Assembly: GCA_036946405.1 (NCBI GenBank)
Contig: JAQIJC010000001.1
Location: 1,929,001-1,993,000 of the forward strand
Origin: Sphingomonas phyllosphaerae
GTDB lineage: Bacteria > Pseudomonadota > Alphaproteobacteria > Sphingomonadales > Sphingomonadaceae
Reading direction: 5' to 3'
Length of the DNA stretch: 64,000 nucleotides
Shown here one piece after another: positions 26,977 through 35,215 of the stretch (within the stretch, counting starts at the first letter, position 1; each line of letters starts with the position of its first letter). A program made the translations under genes and the position numbers. Below the pieces are notes generated by a model. That model saw only the letters and a program-made list of their open reading frames with translations, did no database searches and was not told the DNA's origin.

Positions 26977-27453
26977 TTATTGGATAAATTGGTTAAAGAG
27001 CGGTTCGCGGAGCGCGAGCAGGCCGGCGATCGCGATCGCGACGCCGTACGGCACCTCGATCGCGTCGGCGCTGCGCCGCACGCGATGTTCGATCAGCATC
27101 GCCAGCGTCAGCGCGCCGCCGATCACTGACATCGCCAGCAACATGTCGAGCAGGTGCAGCGGCGCGAGCCACAGCGACAATGCGCCGATCAGCTTGACGT
27201 CGCCGCCGCCCATCTGCCCCATCGCGAACGCGCCGACGAACAGCGCGAAGACCAGCATTGCGACGCCGACTTGTACCGCCATGCCCGGCCAGGGATCGAG
27301 TCCGATCGCGATCCACCATGGCGGGGCGAGCAGCGCGATCGCGGCATTCTTCCAATTGGCGATCTCACGCGAGCGCACGTCCTGGATCCCTGCCGACAGC
27401 AGCAGCACCCCCATCAGCACGGGCAACAGCCATGTAAGAAATCCCCAGCCCAT
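26977..27453 (-). CDS. cpaA: Prepilin peptidase CpaA/TadV (A24 family)
   Basis: 158 aa membrane protein. The two catalytic aspartates lie in LSAGIQDVRSREI and GGGDVKLIGA, the GxGD-type motif of A24 peptidases. Six hydrophobic spans are visible. It would trim the Flp prepilin, but no flp/pilA gene stands upstream, where the divergent hydrolase gene begins 42 bp away. The pilin must be encoded elsewhere. Confidence 0.92.
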   Translation of the reverse strand: MGWGFLTWLLPVLMGVLLLSAGIQDVRSREIANWKNAAIALLAPPWWIAIGLDPWPGMAVQVGVAMLVFALFVGAFAMGQMGGGDVKLIGALSLWLAPLHLLDMLLAMSVIGGALTLAMLIEHRVRRSADAIEVPYGVAIAIAGLLALREPLFNQFIQ

Positions 27454-27494
27454 GCCGCATGGCGCTAGACGGAATGGTTTGAGAAACCGTAACC

Positions 27495-28442
27495 ATGCCG
27501 GCGATGTCGATCACGACCGATCCCGCCGCGGTACGCCGCGCCCTGCCGGCCGACGCGCGGCTGTCCTTCGATGTCGCGGCGGACGGATGGCGGCTACGGC
27601 GCTTTGCGCGCGACGGGCGGGGGCGTGGAGCGCTGATGTTCCAGGCTGGCCGCGGCGACATGATCGAGAAGTATCTGGAGGCGTTCGGCGACTGGCACGA
27701 TCGCGGCTGGGCGGTGACCGCCTTCGACTGGCGCGGGCAGGGCGGGTCGGGGCGACTCGGCGGCGACCCGCATGTCGGCCATTGCGACGATTTCGCACCG
27801 TTGATCGCCGATCTGGCCGAGGTTTGGCGTCGCTGGACCGCGCAGCAGCATGGGCCGCATGTGATCGTCGGGCATTCGATGGGCGGTTATCTGGTGCTGC
27901 GCGCGCTGCTCGATGGCGTCATTCGCGCCGATGCGGCGGTGCTGGTCGCACCGATGCTCGGGTTGCGCTCACCCGTCGGCGCGTGGCTGGGGACGCGCGT
28001 GGCACAGGCGATGCGGCGGTTCGGCGATCCGGCGCGCCCGGCGTGGAAGAGCCATGAGCGGCCCGGCATGATGCCCCGGCAACGGCTGCTGACCGGAGAC
28101 GACGCGCGCTATGCCGACGAGGAATGGTGGCTGACCGCCCAGCCGGAGCTGCGACTCGGCCCGCCGAGCTGGGCGTGGCTGGCGGAGGCGTTTGCGGCGA
28201 CCGCGCGGCTGCGGGCCGATCCCGGACTCGCCACGCTGTCGACGCCGGTGTTGATGCTGCTCGCCGACGATGACCGGCTCGTCGATCCACGGGCTGCGGT
28301 GCAGGTCGCGGCCCGTCTGCCGGATGCGACACTGGTGCGGTTCGGGGCCGGGGCGGCGCACGAACTGTTGCGCGAAGCCGATCCGGTTCGGATGCGGGCG
28401 ATGACGGCGATCGACGCCTTTCTCGATCGTCACGCGGCATGA
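27495..28442 (+). CDS. Alpha/beta hydrolase, lysophospholipase/monoglyceride lipase type
   Basis: 315 aa. The nucleophile elbow is VGHSMGG; the acid is in MLLADDDRLVDPR and the histidine in AAHELLRE. DWRGQGGSGRLGGDPHVGH is typical of PldB-like lysophospholipases. No signal peptide is seen. ATG 27495 or 27504 (MSIT...) could be the start. The last 4 bp (ATGA) overlap the following oxidoreductase gene. The substrate is probably a lysolipid or acyl ester. Confidence 0.85.
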   Translation: MPAMSITTDPAAVRRALPADARLSFDVAADGWRLRRFARDGRGRGALMFQAGRGDMIEKYLEAFGDWHDRGWAVTAFDWRGQGGSGRLGGDPHVGHCDDFAPLIADLAEVWRRWTAQQHGPHVIVGHSMGGYLVLRALLDGVIRADAAVLVAPMLGLRSPVGAWLGTRVAQAMRRFGDPARPAWKSHERPGMMPRQRLLTGDDARYADEEWWLTAQPELRLGPPSWAWLAEAFAATARLRADPGLATLSTPVLMLLADDDRLVDPRAAVQVAARLPDATLVRFGAGAAHELLREADPVRMRAMTAIDAFLDRHAA

Positions 28443-29512
28443 CGTACGACATTGCGATCGTGGGGGCCGGGATCGCCGGCGCCAGCCTCGCCGCGGCGAT
28501 CGGCGACCGCGCGCGCGTGTTGCTGCTCGAAGGCGAGGAGCGTCCCGGCTACCACGCGACGGGGCGCTCGGCCGCCTTCTGGTCGGAAACCTATGGCGGG
28601 CCGGATATCCAGCCGCTGACCACCGCATCCGGCCCGGCGCTGCACGCAGGCGGCTACCTCGATCCGCTCGGCGCGGTCCATATTGGCCGCGATGGGGATG
28701 CCGCAGCGATCGCGGCGTTGCTCGACGAATTCGCCGCGACCCCGGTTGCGCTTTCGGCGGTCGATCCACAGCCACTGATCCCCGGACTGCGCGCGGCGTG
28801 GACGCTCGGGGTCAGCGAGCCGACCTGCGCCTATATCGATGTGGCGCGGCTGCATGGCGACTATCTGGCGCAGGCGACACGGAGCGGGACCACCACGGTG
28901 ACCTCGGCGCTTCTGTCGTCCGCGGCCCGACGCAACGGCGTATGGCGGATCGAAATCGCGGATGGCCGCACGTTCGACGCGTCGGTTCTCGTCGATGCGG
29001 CGGGCGCGTGGGCCGATGACGTCGCGGTGCGCAGCGGCGTGCGGCCGATCGGGATCACGCCGTATCGTCGGACGATGGCGCAGTTGCAGACCGACCCGCC
29101 GGTGCCCGCGACGCTGCCGTTCGTCATCGACGTGCGCGGCGGCTTCTACTTCAAACCCGAGGCGGGCGGGCGCTTGTGGCTGAGCCCGCATGACGAGCAT
29201 CCGGTCGTGGCGCATGATGTCGCGGCGGAGGAACTCGATATCGCGGTCGCGATCGACCGGCTCGAGACAGCCGTCGACTGGCGGGTGATGCGGGTGGAGC
29301 GACGCTGGGCGGGGCTGCGATCGTTCGCGCCGGACCGGCTGCCCGTCTACGGCATGGCGGAGGCCGGATTCTTCTGGTTCGCCGGGCAGGGCGGGTTCGG
29401 GATCCAGACCGCTCCCGCCGCCGCGCGGATCGGTGCGGCGTTGCTGCTGGACGCGGCCGTGCCGGCGGGGCTGGATGCCGGGCGCTATGCACCGCGACGA
29501 TTTTGTGACTGA
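28439..29512 (+). CDS. FAD-dependent D-amino-acid dehydrogenase-like oxidoreductase
   Basis: 357-aa DAO-family flavoprotein. The dinucleotide motif is IVGAGIAGASLAAAIGDRAR, followed by GYHATGRSAAFWSETYGGP, which resembles the D-arginine dehydrogenase group, and the C-terminal FAD contact GQGGFGIQTAPAAARIGAAL. It is translationally coupled to the hydrolase (ATGA overlap). It oxidises an amine to an imino acid with FAD; the substrate is inferred. It is separate from the hydroxyproline-locus oxidase at 44205-45437. Confidence 0.85.
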   Translation: MTYDIAIVGAGIAGASLAAAIGDRARVLLLEGEERPGYHATGRSAAFWSETYGGPDIQPLTTASGPALHAGGYLDPLGAVHIGRDGDAAAIAALLDEFAATPVALSAVDPQPLIPGLRAAWTLGVSEPTCAYIDVARLHGDYLAQATRSGTTTVTSALLSSAARRNGVWRIEIADGRTFDASVLVDAAGAWADDVAVRSGVRPIGITPYRRTMAQLQTDPPVPATLPFVIDVRGGFYFKPEAGGRLWLSPHDEHPVVAHDVAAEELDIAVAIDRLETAVDWRVMRVERRWAGLRSFAPDRLPVYGMAEAGFFWFAGQGGFGIQTAPAAARIGAALLLDAAVPAGLDAGRYAPRRFCD

Positions 29513-29522
29513 ACGCGACCGA

Positions 29523-29891
29523 TCAGTCGCGTTTGCGCTCCGGAACCGCCGGTATCTGCGACAATAGCGTCAACAAGGTAGGTATTTCGCCGGTGATATA
29601 GGTGTCCGTGGGCACCCGCAGGCTCGACCGAAGCGCACGTCCCATCGTGCTGACTTGCTCGCGACGTTCCCGCTCCTTGGCCTGCACGACGATATTCCTA
29701 CGCTTCGACATTGAAGCCACGGCGCAATCGGTGGCTGTCCGGCAAAGAACCTGCCGCCTGCCGCTGTGTTCCCTCACCACCCCTCGCTTCGTCGCACCTA
29801 TGATGCTGGCGAGCCGATCAATTTTGTTCACCCTGCCGCAACCTTTGGCGACGGCGACGATTGTGCAGCCATCAACGATAATGGCTCGCAA
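29523..29891 (-). CDS. Hypothetical protein
   Basis: 122 aa if begun at ATG 29891; an internal ATG (29711) would give 62 aa, MSKRRNIVVQAKERERREQV onward, and is the more protein-like part. I recognise no family. The C-terminus (LRVPTDTYITGEIPTLLTLL) could be a helix-turn segment. Codon use is less GC-rich at the third position than in the neighbours, and an overlapping frame on the other strand is open too. It may be a minor or foreign gene. Confidence 0.4.
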   Translation of the reverse strand: MRAIIVDGCTIVAVAKGCGRVNKIDRLASIIGATKRGVVREHSGRRQVLCRTATDCAVASMSKRRNIVVQAKERERREQVSTMGRALRSSLRVPTDTYITGEIPTLLTLLSQIPAVPERKRD

Positions 29892-29899
29892 AGGTCGCC

Positions 29900-29980
29900 A
29901 TGCTGAAGCAATTCACACCGCTCGCTCTTGCGCTCCTTCCGCTGGTCGCAGTGGTTGGTGCCGTCTGGAACGTTCCTTAA
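29900..29980 (+). CDS. Possible small hydrophobic protein (26 aa)
   Basis: ATG 29900 follows AAAGG at 29890-29894 with a 5-nt gap. The frame reads MLKQFTPLALALLPLVAVVG and then AVWNVP, a single membrane helix with a short basic N-terminus. It is too short for usual gene callers. A ribosome site and a plausible TM helix support it; nothing else is known. Confidence 0.45.
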   Translation: MLKQFTPLALALLPLVAVVGAVWNVP

Positions 29981-29995
29981 ACCACTAATTCCCGG

Positions 29996-30030
29996 CCCCC
30001 CCCGAGGTGCCGCCGTCCCCCCCCCCCCCC
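29996..30030. other. Long C homopolymers (C8 and C14)
   Basis: Eight C residues at 29996-30003 and fourteen at 30017-30030 stand between the small protein frame and the rplI terminator. Runs this long are rare and slip easily in replication or sequencing. Confidence 0.9.
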
Positions 30031-30051
30031 GAAATGGCGGCGCCAAAAGGA

Positions 30052-30083
30052 AAGGCCCGCCCGGAGCGATCCGGGCGGGCCTT
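30052..30083 (-). terminator. Rho-independent terminator of the rpsF-rpsR-rplI operon
   Basis: A stem aggcccgcccgga/tccgggcgggcct with a short loop, then TTTCCTTTT on the minus strand, starts 29 bp after the rplI stop. The structure would also work weakly on the plus strand. Confidence 0.85.
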
Positions 30084-30111
30084 TCTTGCTGCGGGCGATG
30101 CGCCGGGCCGA

Positions 30112-30705
30112 TCAGCCCTGCGCGTCGTCCGACTGAACCTCGGCGGTCGCGCCCGGCTCGGCATTCGGATCGTAATCCTCGGTGAAGCCGCCCTGATCCC
30201 GGCCTTCCTCGAAGACCTGCTGCATGACGTCGACGCCCGCCGACTGCATCTCGGCCTCTTCGGGCGAGCGCGCGACGTTGACCTTGACGGTCACGGCGAC
30301 TTCCGGGTGCAGCTGCACCTTGACGTCGTACAGGCCGATCGATTTGATCGGACGGTCCAGTACCACCTGGCTCTTGGTCACCTTGTGACCGTCGGCCACC
30401 AGCGCCTCGACCAGATCGCGCACCGCGACCGAACCGTACAGCTGGCCGGTGTTCGACGACTGGCGGATCAGCGTGATCTGCGCGTCCTTGAACGAACCCG
30501 CTTCCTTCTCGGCCTCGCCGCGACGGTTGGCGTTCTCGCTCTCGATGCGGGCGCGGTTCGCCTCGAACACCTTGCGGTTGGCTTCGTTGGCGCGCAGCGC
30601 CTTCTTGTTCGGGAGCAGGTAGTTACGGGCGAACCCGTCCTTGACCTTCACCACGTCGCCGATGCCGCCGAGCTTCTCGACGCGCTCAAGCAGGATGATA
30701 TCCAT
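30112..30705 (-). CDS. rplI: 50S ribosomal protein L9
   Basis: 197 aa, with the L9 N-terminal domain MDIILLERVEKLGGIGDVVK, VKDGFARNYLLPNKKAL, the connecting helix (EANRARIESENANRRGEAEK) and a C-terminal domain (LYGSVAVRDLVEALVADGHK). L9 binds 23S rRNA near the L1 stalk. The acidic tail (DYDNAEPGATAEVQSDD type, starting after GGFTEDYDPNAE) makes it longer than the ~150 aa E. coli protein, as usual in sphingomonads. It is last in the rpsF-rpsR-rplI operon, followed by a terminator. Confidence 0.98.
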   Translation of the reverse strand: MDIILLERVEKLGGIGDVVKVKDGFARNYLLPNKKALRANEANRKVFEANRARIESENANRRGEAEKEAGSFKDAQITLIRQSSNTGQLYGSVAVRDLVEALVADGHKVTKSQVVLDRPIKSIGLYDVKVQLHPEVAVTVKVNVARSPEEAEMQSAGVDVMQQVFEEGRDQGGFTEDYDPNAEPGATAEVQSDDAQG

Positions 30706-30717
30706 CTGCTCTTCTCC

Positions 30718-30942
30718 TTACTTCACGACGTAGGGCAGCAGGCCCAGGTGGCGGGCGCGCTTGATCGCCTGCGCCAGCTCGCGCTGCTTCTTGGCGCTCA
30801 CCGAGGTGATGCGCGACGGAACGATCTTGCCACGCTCGGACACGAAGCCCTGGAGCAGACGGACGTCCTTATAGTCGATCCGGGGCGCATCCTTGGCGCT
30901 GAACGGGCACGACTTGCGGCGGCGGAAAAACGGACGCGCCAT
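30718..30942 (-). CDS. rpsR: 30S ribosomal protein S18
   Basis: 74 aa: [40 protein letters not shown] and [20 protein letters not shown] are conserved S18 segments. It binds S6 and the 16S platform. Its ATG uses the last base of the rpsF stop (TAATG), so it is translationally coupled. Confidence 0.98.
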   Translation of the reverse strand: MARPFFRRRKSCPFSAKDAPRIDYKDVRLLQGFVSERGKIVPSRITSVSAKKQRELAQAIKRARHLGLLPYVVK

Positions 30943-31367
30943 TATGCGGCCTCCTCTTCACGGTCACGACGGTGGCCACGATCGCCGCGGTCACCACGCT
31001 CGCCACGGCCGCCTTCGCGGTCGCTGCGGCGCTCACGATCGCGCTCCTGCTTGCGCATCATCACGGTCGGGCCTTCTTCATGGCCGTCGACGCGGACGGT
31101 CATGTAGCGGATCACGTCCTCGTTGATGCTGGTCTGACGCTCCAGCTCGGCGACGGTGTCGCCCGGTGCGTCGATCTCGAGCATCACGTAGTGCGCCTTG
31201 CGGTTCTTCGCGATGCGATAGGCGAGCGAGCGCAGGCCCCAGGTCTCGGTCTTGACGACCTTGCCGCCGCGTTCCTCGACGATCTTGGTGGCGGTTTCCG
31301 CCAGCGTGTCCACCTGCGCCTGTGCCAGATCCTGGCGCGCAAGGAACACATGCTCGTACAGAGCCAT
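30942..31367 (-). CDS. rpsF: 30S ribosomal protein S6
   Basis: 141 aa from ATG 31367 ([20 protein letters not shown]), which is the conserved S6 N-terminus; the frame is open 29 codons further but without homology. [20 protein letters not shown] is the S18-binding face. The C-terminus is a charged Arg/Asp/Gly tail ([20 protein letters not shown]), an RG-like extension common in alphaproteobacteria. Confidence 0.97.
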   Translation of the reverse strand: MALYEHVFLARQDLAQAQVDTLAETATKIVEERGGKVVKTETWGLRSLAYRIAKNRKAHYVMLEIDAPGDTVAELERQTSINEDVIRYMTVRVDGHEEGPTVMMRKQERDRERRSDREGGRGERGDRGDRGHRRDREEEAA

Positions 31368-31678
31368 GCATGTACCTTCATGTTGGCCGATCGCTGACGC
31401 GCACCCCATGTGCAACGCCCCTCCGGCTGTCGTTCCAACGGCAAAGGGCGGCAAGGGTGATTCCCTTCCGCCCGACGCCGTCGCGCTATGACGCCAAATC
31501 GCGTCCGACGCAACCGAATGTTGAGGCGCGAATGTTGCGAATGTTGAGACGATCGCGCGTTGGATTCAACGTTCCGGCCTTGTGACATCCTGATACCAGA
31601 AAGCGCGCCGACTCGCCAGTGGTTGACCGGATGCGCGCGTGCGGCCTAGCAGCGCGGGCGATTGTCACGGAGATCCTC
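31368..31678. promoter_or_regulatory. Divergent intergenic region rpsF / fabD
   Basis: 311 bp with promoters expected in both directions. It holds three direct copies of GAATGTTG (31516, 31530, 31539) and, at 31527-31551 on the minus strand, the 25-bp motif also found before ppdK. No gene is supported here. Confidence 0.55.
31527..31551 (-). promoter_or_regulatory. 25-bp motif shared with the ppdK upstream region
   Basis: Reverse-strand copy of the 2944-2968 motif with one mismatch (24/25), about 160 bp before the rpsF start. It has the form of tandem CAACATTCG units. Confidence 0.45.
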
Positions 31679-32638
31679 ATGCGCGCGTTCATCTTTCCCG
31701 GTCAGGGCAGCCAGGCGGTCGGCATGGGCGCGGCGCTGGCCGACGCCTCGGCGGTGGCGCGCGAGGTGTTCGGCGAGGTCGACGAGGCGCTCGGGCAGAA
31801 TCTGCGCCGGCTGATGGCGGAAGGCCCGGCCGACGAGCTGACGCTGACCGAGAATGCGCAGCCGGCGATCATGGCCAATGCGATCGCGACGCTCCGCGTG
31901 CTGACGCGCGAGGGCAATGTGCGGCTGGCCGAGAAGGCCGACTACGTCGCCGGACATTCGCTGGGCGAATATAGCGCCTTGTGCGGGGCGGAGGCGCTCG
32001 ACCTCGGCACGACCGCGCGGCTGCTCAAGACACGCGGACGGGCGATGCAGGCGGCGGTGCCGGTCGGCGAGGGCGCGATGGCGGCGCTGCTGGGAGCGGA
32101 CGTCGAGAAGGCACAGGCGATCGCCGGCGCGGCGGTCGACCTGACCCTGACCGAAACCGGCGAAACGTTGGTGTGCACCGTCGCAAACGACAACGATCCG
32201 TCGCAGGTGGTGATCTCCGGTCATCGTGTCCCGGTCGAGCGCGCCGTGGCGCTGGCCAAGGAGATGGGCGCGAAGCGGGCGGTGCTGCTGCCGGTGTCGG
32301 CGCCGTTCCACTGCGCGTTGATGGAAGATGCGGCGCGGGTGATGGAGGGTGCGCTGGCCGAGGCCGATCTGCGCGCGCCGCTGGTGCCGGTGTTCGCCAA
32401 TGTCGACGCGGTGGCGGTCGCCGAGCCCGGCGCGATCCGGCGCTTGCTGGTCGAGCAGGTGACCGGGCGCGTGCGGTGGCGCGAATCGGTGCTGGCGATG
32501 GTCGCGGCCGGAGTGACCGAGTTCGTCGAGTTCGGCGGCAAGGTGCTGTCGCCGATGGTCAAGCGCATCGCGCCGGACGTCGAGGCGGTGAGCGTGGTAT
32601 CGATGGACGACATCGAGGCGTTGCTGAAGCGGTTGTGA
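31679..32638 (+). CDS. fabD: Malonyl-CoA:ACP malonyltransferase
   Basis: 319 aa from ATG 31679 (MRAFIFPGQGSQAVGMGAAL), preceded by cacggaga. The nucleophile Ser94 is in AGHSLGEYSALCGA and the histidine in SAPFHCALM. It loads malonyl groups on ACP for FAS-II. It leads fabG, acpP and fabF, though an inverted acyltransferase gene interrupts the run. Confidence 0.96.
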   Translation: MRAFIFPGQGSQAVGMGAALADASAVAREVFGEVDEALGQNLRRLMAEGPADELTLTENAQPAIMANAIATLRVLTREGNVRLAEKADYVAGHSLGEYSALCGAEALDLGTTARLLKTRGRAMQAAVPVGEGAMAALLGADVEKAQAIAGAAVDLTLTETGETLVCTVANDNDPSQVVISGHRVPVERAVALAKEMGAKRAVLLPVSAPFHCALMEDAARVMEGALAEADLRAPLVPVFANVDAVAVAEPGAIRRLLVEQVTGRVRWRESVLAMVAAGVTEFVEFGGKVLSPMVKRIAPDVEAVSVVSMDDIEALLKRL

Positions 32639-32688
32639 GTCGACGCGCGCGGTTCGCGCCCCGCCTTTTCGAGGGCGGGTTGTCGGGC

Positions 32689-32716
32689 ACGTGCTTCGAC
32701 AAGCTCAGCACGAACG
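32689..32716. repeat. Short dispersed hairpin repeat after fabD
   Basis: gtgcttcgacaagctcagca is an imperfect palindrome in which gtgct pairs with agcac. It resembles a short repeat common between genes in alphaproteobacteria. It lies between the fabD stop and the convergent acyltransferase stop and may serve as a bidirectional transcript end. Confidence 0.5.
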
Positions 32717-32735
32717 GCGCGGGTGATATCGGTTG

Positions 32736-33803
32736 TTAGCCGGGCGCGCCCTCGAACCGCCGCGAGAGGCGGCGGCCGAGGTGGATGAACGGGCGCTCGA
32801 CCAGATAGACCGACAATAAGACGACGATCGGGAGCAGCACGATCGGGAACGGTCCTGACGTGTAATGGGCGGGCGGCGCGAGGAAGAGCTGCTGCCACAA
32901 ATACAGGCTGTACGATCCCGCACCGATGATCTGAAGCACGCGCCATTCGAGGATCGCGCGCACCCAGCGCAGCGCGTTGCCGGCGAAGATGATGTAGGTG
33001 ACGAGGAACGGCAGCGAGACGATCGCGATCACGCCGAGCCTCGTCAGCGGTCCGAGCACGAGCAGCGCGATCGCGGCCAGCCACAATGGCGTGGCGGTTG
33101 CGCGCTGGCACGCCTGTCGCACCACGGGGCTGAGCGCGTAGAGCGCGCCGGCGGCGATGCAGCCGAAGGACGTGTAGTTGCTGTGAAAGACGAAGGGGTT
33201 CGCCGAAATCCCGATCGTGCAGCCGATCAGCGCGGCGATCAGCAACGGCACGCGCCAGCGCGGCGGGGCGAGCACGATCAGCAGCGGCCACGCCAGATAG
33301 AATTGCTCCTCGACCGCCAGCGACCAGGTGTGCGCCACCCACCAGTCACAGTCGACGAAGCCGATGTTGCAGGTGAAGGTCGCCGCGCTCGCGAAGCTGT
33401 CTGCGGGAAGCGTGAGGGCACCGGTGGCGGTCAGCAGGCCGACTGCCGCAAAATAGGCGAGTAGCGGCGGCAAGATACGGCAGAAGCGGCGCGCGTAGAA
33501 GGCCGCGATGCTGACGCGGCCACGCTTCGTCTCTTCGCGCAGCATCAGCGAGGTGATGATGAAGCCGCTGATGACGAAGAACAGCTGGACGCCGATCTGC
33601 GCGAGCGGTCCGGACACGCGTTGCACCAGATGCATCGCCGCACCCGGCGGCACGGTGAAGCGGAAGTTGATCGCGTGCGAGAAGACCACGAACCCGGCGG
33701 CGATCGCGCGCCAGCCGTCGATGCCGCGGTGCCGGCGATGCGGCCGGTCATCGGCGTGCGGCATGTCGTCGGCGAGCGCATCGCCGGCCGGATTGAACGT
33801 CAC
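32736..33803 (-). CDS. Acyltransferase 3 family membrane protein (OafA/YrhL type)
   Basis: 355 aa. RGIDGWRAIAAGFVVFSHAI carries the catalytic-type histidine, FFVISGFIITSLMLREET is the family's second signature, and ARRFCRILPPLLAYFAAVGL the basic R-rich one. About nine TM spans follow. Members O-acylate sugars of LPS, exopolysaccharide or peptidoglycan. The first ~25 residues are His/Asp-rich and cytoplasmic. It converges with fabD and is not part of the fatty-acid run. Confidence 0.9.
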   Translation of the reverse strand: MTFNPAGDALADDMPHADDRPHRRHRGIDGWRAIAAGFVVFSHAINFRFTVPPGAAMHLVQRVSGPLAQIGVQLFFVISGFIITSLMLREETKRGRVSIAAFYARRFCRILPPLLAYFAAVGLLTATGALTLPADSFASAATFTCNIGFVDCDWWVAHTWSLAVEEQFYLAWPLLIVLAPPRWRVPLLIAALIGCTIGISANPFVFHSNYTSFGCIAAGALYALSPVVRQACQRATATPLWLAAIALLVLGPLTRLGVIAIVSLPFLVTYIIFAGNALRWVRAILEWRVLQIIGAGSYSLYLWQQLFLAPPAHYTSGPFPIVLLPIVVLLSVYLVERPFIHLGRRLSRRFEGAPG

Positions 33804-33962
33804 CCGCCTTGTTCCCCTGTCAACGTCCCCCCGGACGATCCTGTTGGCCTAGGACGATAAGCGCCGGACTTCCAGCGTGCCGTTACGCCCGCTTGTCCGT
33901 TGCGGGACTTGTCGGGCGGCGGCGAGGCGATAAAGCGGGCGTGTCATTGTGAAGGATCAGAG

Positions 33963-34706
33963 ATGTTCGACCTGTCAGGCATGACCGCATTGGTCACCGG
34001 CGCATCGGGAGGGATCGGTTCGGCGATCGCCAGAGGGCTTGCGGCACAGGGCGCGCGGGTGGCGGTGTCGGGATCGAACGTCGCCAAGCTGGAGGCGTTT
34101 CTGGGCGAACTGGGCGGCGATGGGCATGTCGCCGTTCCTTGCGACCTTTCGGACGCCGCCGCGGTCGACGCGCTGGTGCCGCAGGCGGTGGCGGCGCTCG
34201 GCGGACGACTCGATATCCTCGTCAACAATGCTGGCGTCACCCGCGACAATCTGGCGATGCGGATGAAGGACGACGAATGGGATCAGGTGATCCGCGTCAA
34301 TCTGGAGGCGGCGTTCCGGTTGATCCGCGCTGCGGCCAAGCCGATGATGAAGCAGCGCTTCGGCCGCGTCGTCTCGATCACCTCGGTCGTCGGGCAGACG
34401 GGCAATCCGGGGCAGGCGAACTATGCCGCGTCGAAGGCCGGGCTGGTCGGCATGTCCAAGGCGCTGGCGCAGGAACTGGCCAGCCGCAACATCACCGTCA
34501 ATTGCGTCGCGCCCGGTTTCATCCGGTCGGCGATGACCGACGGACTGCCCGAGGCGCAGAAGACGCAGTTGACCGCGCGCATCCCGGCGGGCGATCTGGG
34601 AACGGGCGAGGATATCGCCGCGGCGGTCGTCTATCTGGCGTCAAAGGAGGCCGGCTACGTCACCGGGCAGACCATCCACGTCAATGGCGGGATGGCGATG
34701 GTTTGA
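33963..34706 (+). CDS. fabG: 3-oxoacyl-ACP reductase
   Basis: 247 aa from ATG 33963 ([20 protein letters not shown]) with gaaggat upstream. [20 protein letters not shown], the catalytic [20 protein letters not shown] with the YxxxK lysine, and [10 protein letters not shown] at the end are FabG hallmarks. It reduces 3-oxoacyl-ACP with NADPH. It stands 109 bp before acpP, the usual order. Confidence 0.96.
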   Translation: MFDLSGMTALVTGASGGIGSAIARGLAAQGARVAVSGSNVAKLEAFLGELGGDGHVAVPCDLSDAAAVDALVPQAVAALGGRLDILVNNAGVTRDNLAMRMKDDEWDQVIRVNLEAAFRLIRAAAKPMMKQRFGRVVSITSVVGQTGNPGQANYAASKAGLVGMSKALAQELASRNITVNCVAPGFIRSAMTDGLPEAQKTQLTARIPAGDLGTGEDIAAAVVYLASKEAGYVTGQTIHVNGGMAMV

Positions 34707-34739
34707 GCCATCTGCCTGCCGGGCGCCGCACACGCGGAC

Positions 34740-34768
34740 TTGTCAGGCGGGTTCACGGGCTCTACCTG
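34740..34768 (+). promoter_or_regulatory. Possible promoter before acpP
   Basis: TTGTCA (34740-34745) and TACCTG (34763-34768) with a 17-bp spacer lie 48 bp before acpP, within the fabG-acpP gap. High acpP expression makes a separate promoter likely, but the -10 match is poor. Confidence 0.35.
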
Positions 34769-34815
34769 CGTTCAGGAAATTTAAATCACCCCCCCAAATC
34801 GAAAGAGGGAAAGTT

Positions 34816-35052
34816 ATGAGCGAGACCGCCGACCGCGTGAAGAAGATCGTCGTCGAGCATCTCGGCGTCGAAGCCGACAAGGTGACCGAGGACGCGAGCT
34901 TCATCGACGATCTGGGCGCGGACAGCCTCGACATCGTCGAGCTGGTCATGGCGTTCGAGGAAGAGTTCGGGGTGGAAATTCCGGACGATGCCGCCGAGAA
35001 GATCTCGACCGTCAAGGACGCGATCACCTATATCGACGAGCACAAGGGCTGA
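34816..35052 (+). CDS. acpP: Acyl carrier protein
   Basis: 78 aa, [20 protein letters not shown], with the phosphopantetheine serine Ser37 in [20 protein letters not shown] and the C-terminal [13 protein letters not shown]. Start ATG 34816 follows gaaagagggaaag. It carries the growing acyl chain in the cytoplasm. A strong terminator follows. Confidence 0.98.
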   Translation: MSETADRVKKIVVEHLGVEADKVTEDASFIDDLGADSLDIVELVMAFEEEFGVEIPDDAAEKISTVKDAITYIDEHKG

Positions 35053-35117
35053 CGCCCTGATGCGCCGGGCTGCGGGGGCTTCGCCCTTGCCATCGCCCGG
35101 CCGTCGAACGATTTGAG

Positions 35118-35160
35118 CGGCTTCCCATCCTTCGCTAGAGGATGGGGAGCCGTTTCGTTT
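35118..35160 (+). terminator. Rho-independent terminator after acpP
   Basis: A 14-bp stem, CGGCTTCCCATCCT (35118-35131) with AGGATGGGGAGCCG (35139-35152) and one wobble, a 7-nt loop and then TTTCGTTTAT. It would separate abundant acpP mRNA from fabF. Confidence 0.85.
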
Positions 35161-35215
35161 ATGAAGGCCGCCGGATGCGTGGGAGAGGCGCAAGGGGCGG
35201 GAAGAAGGGAAGCCT

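Noticed and set aside
29602..29988. Plus-strand frame opposite the hypothetical gene at 29523-29891
   Set aside because: No ribosome site at the start and no protein-like features; retained only as a reason for doubt about the minus-strand gene.
30007..31107. 366-codon plus-strand frame over the ribosomal operon
   Set aside because: Antisense to rplI and rpsR, which are unmistakable.
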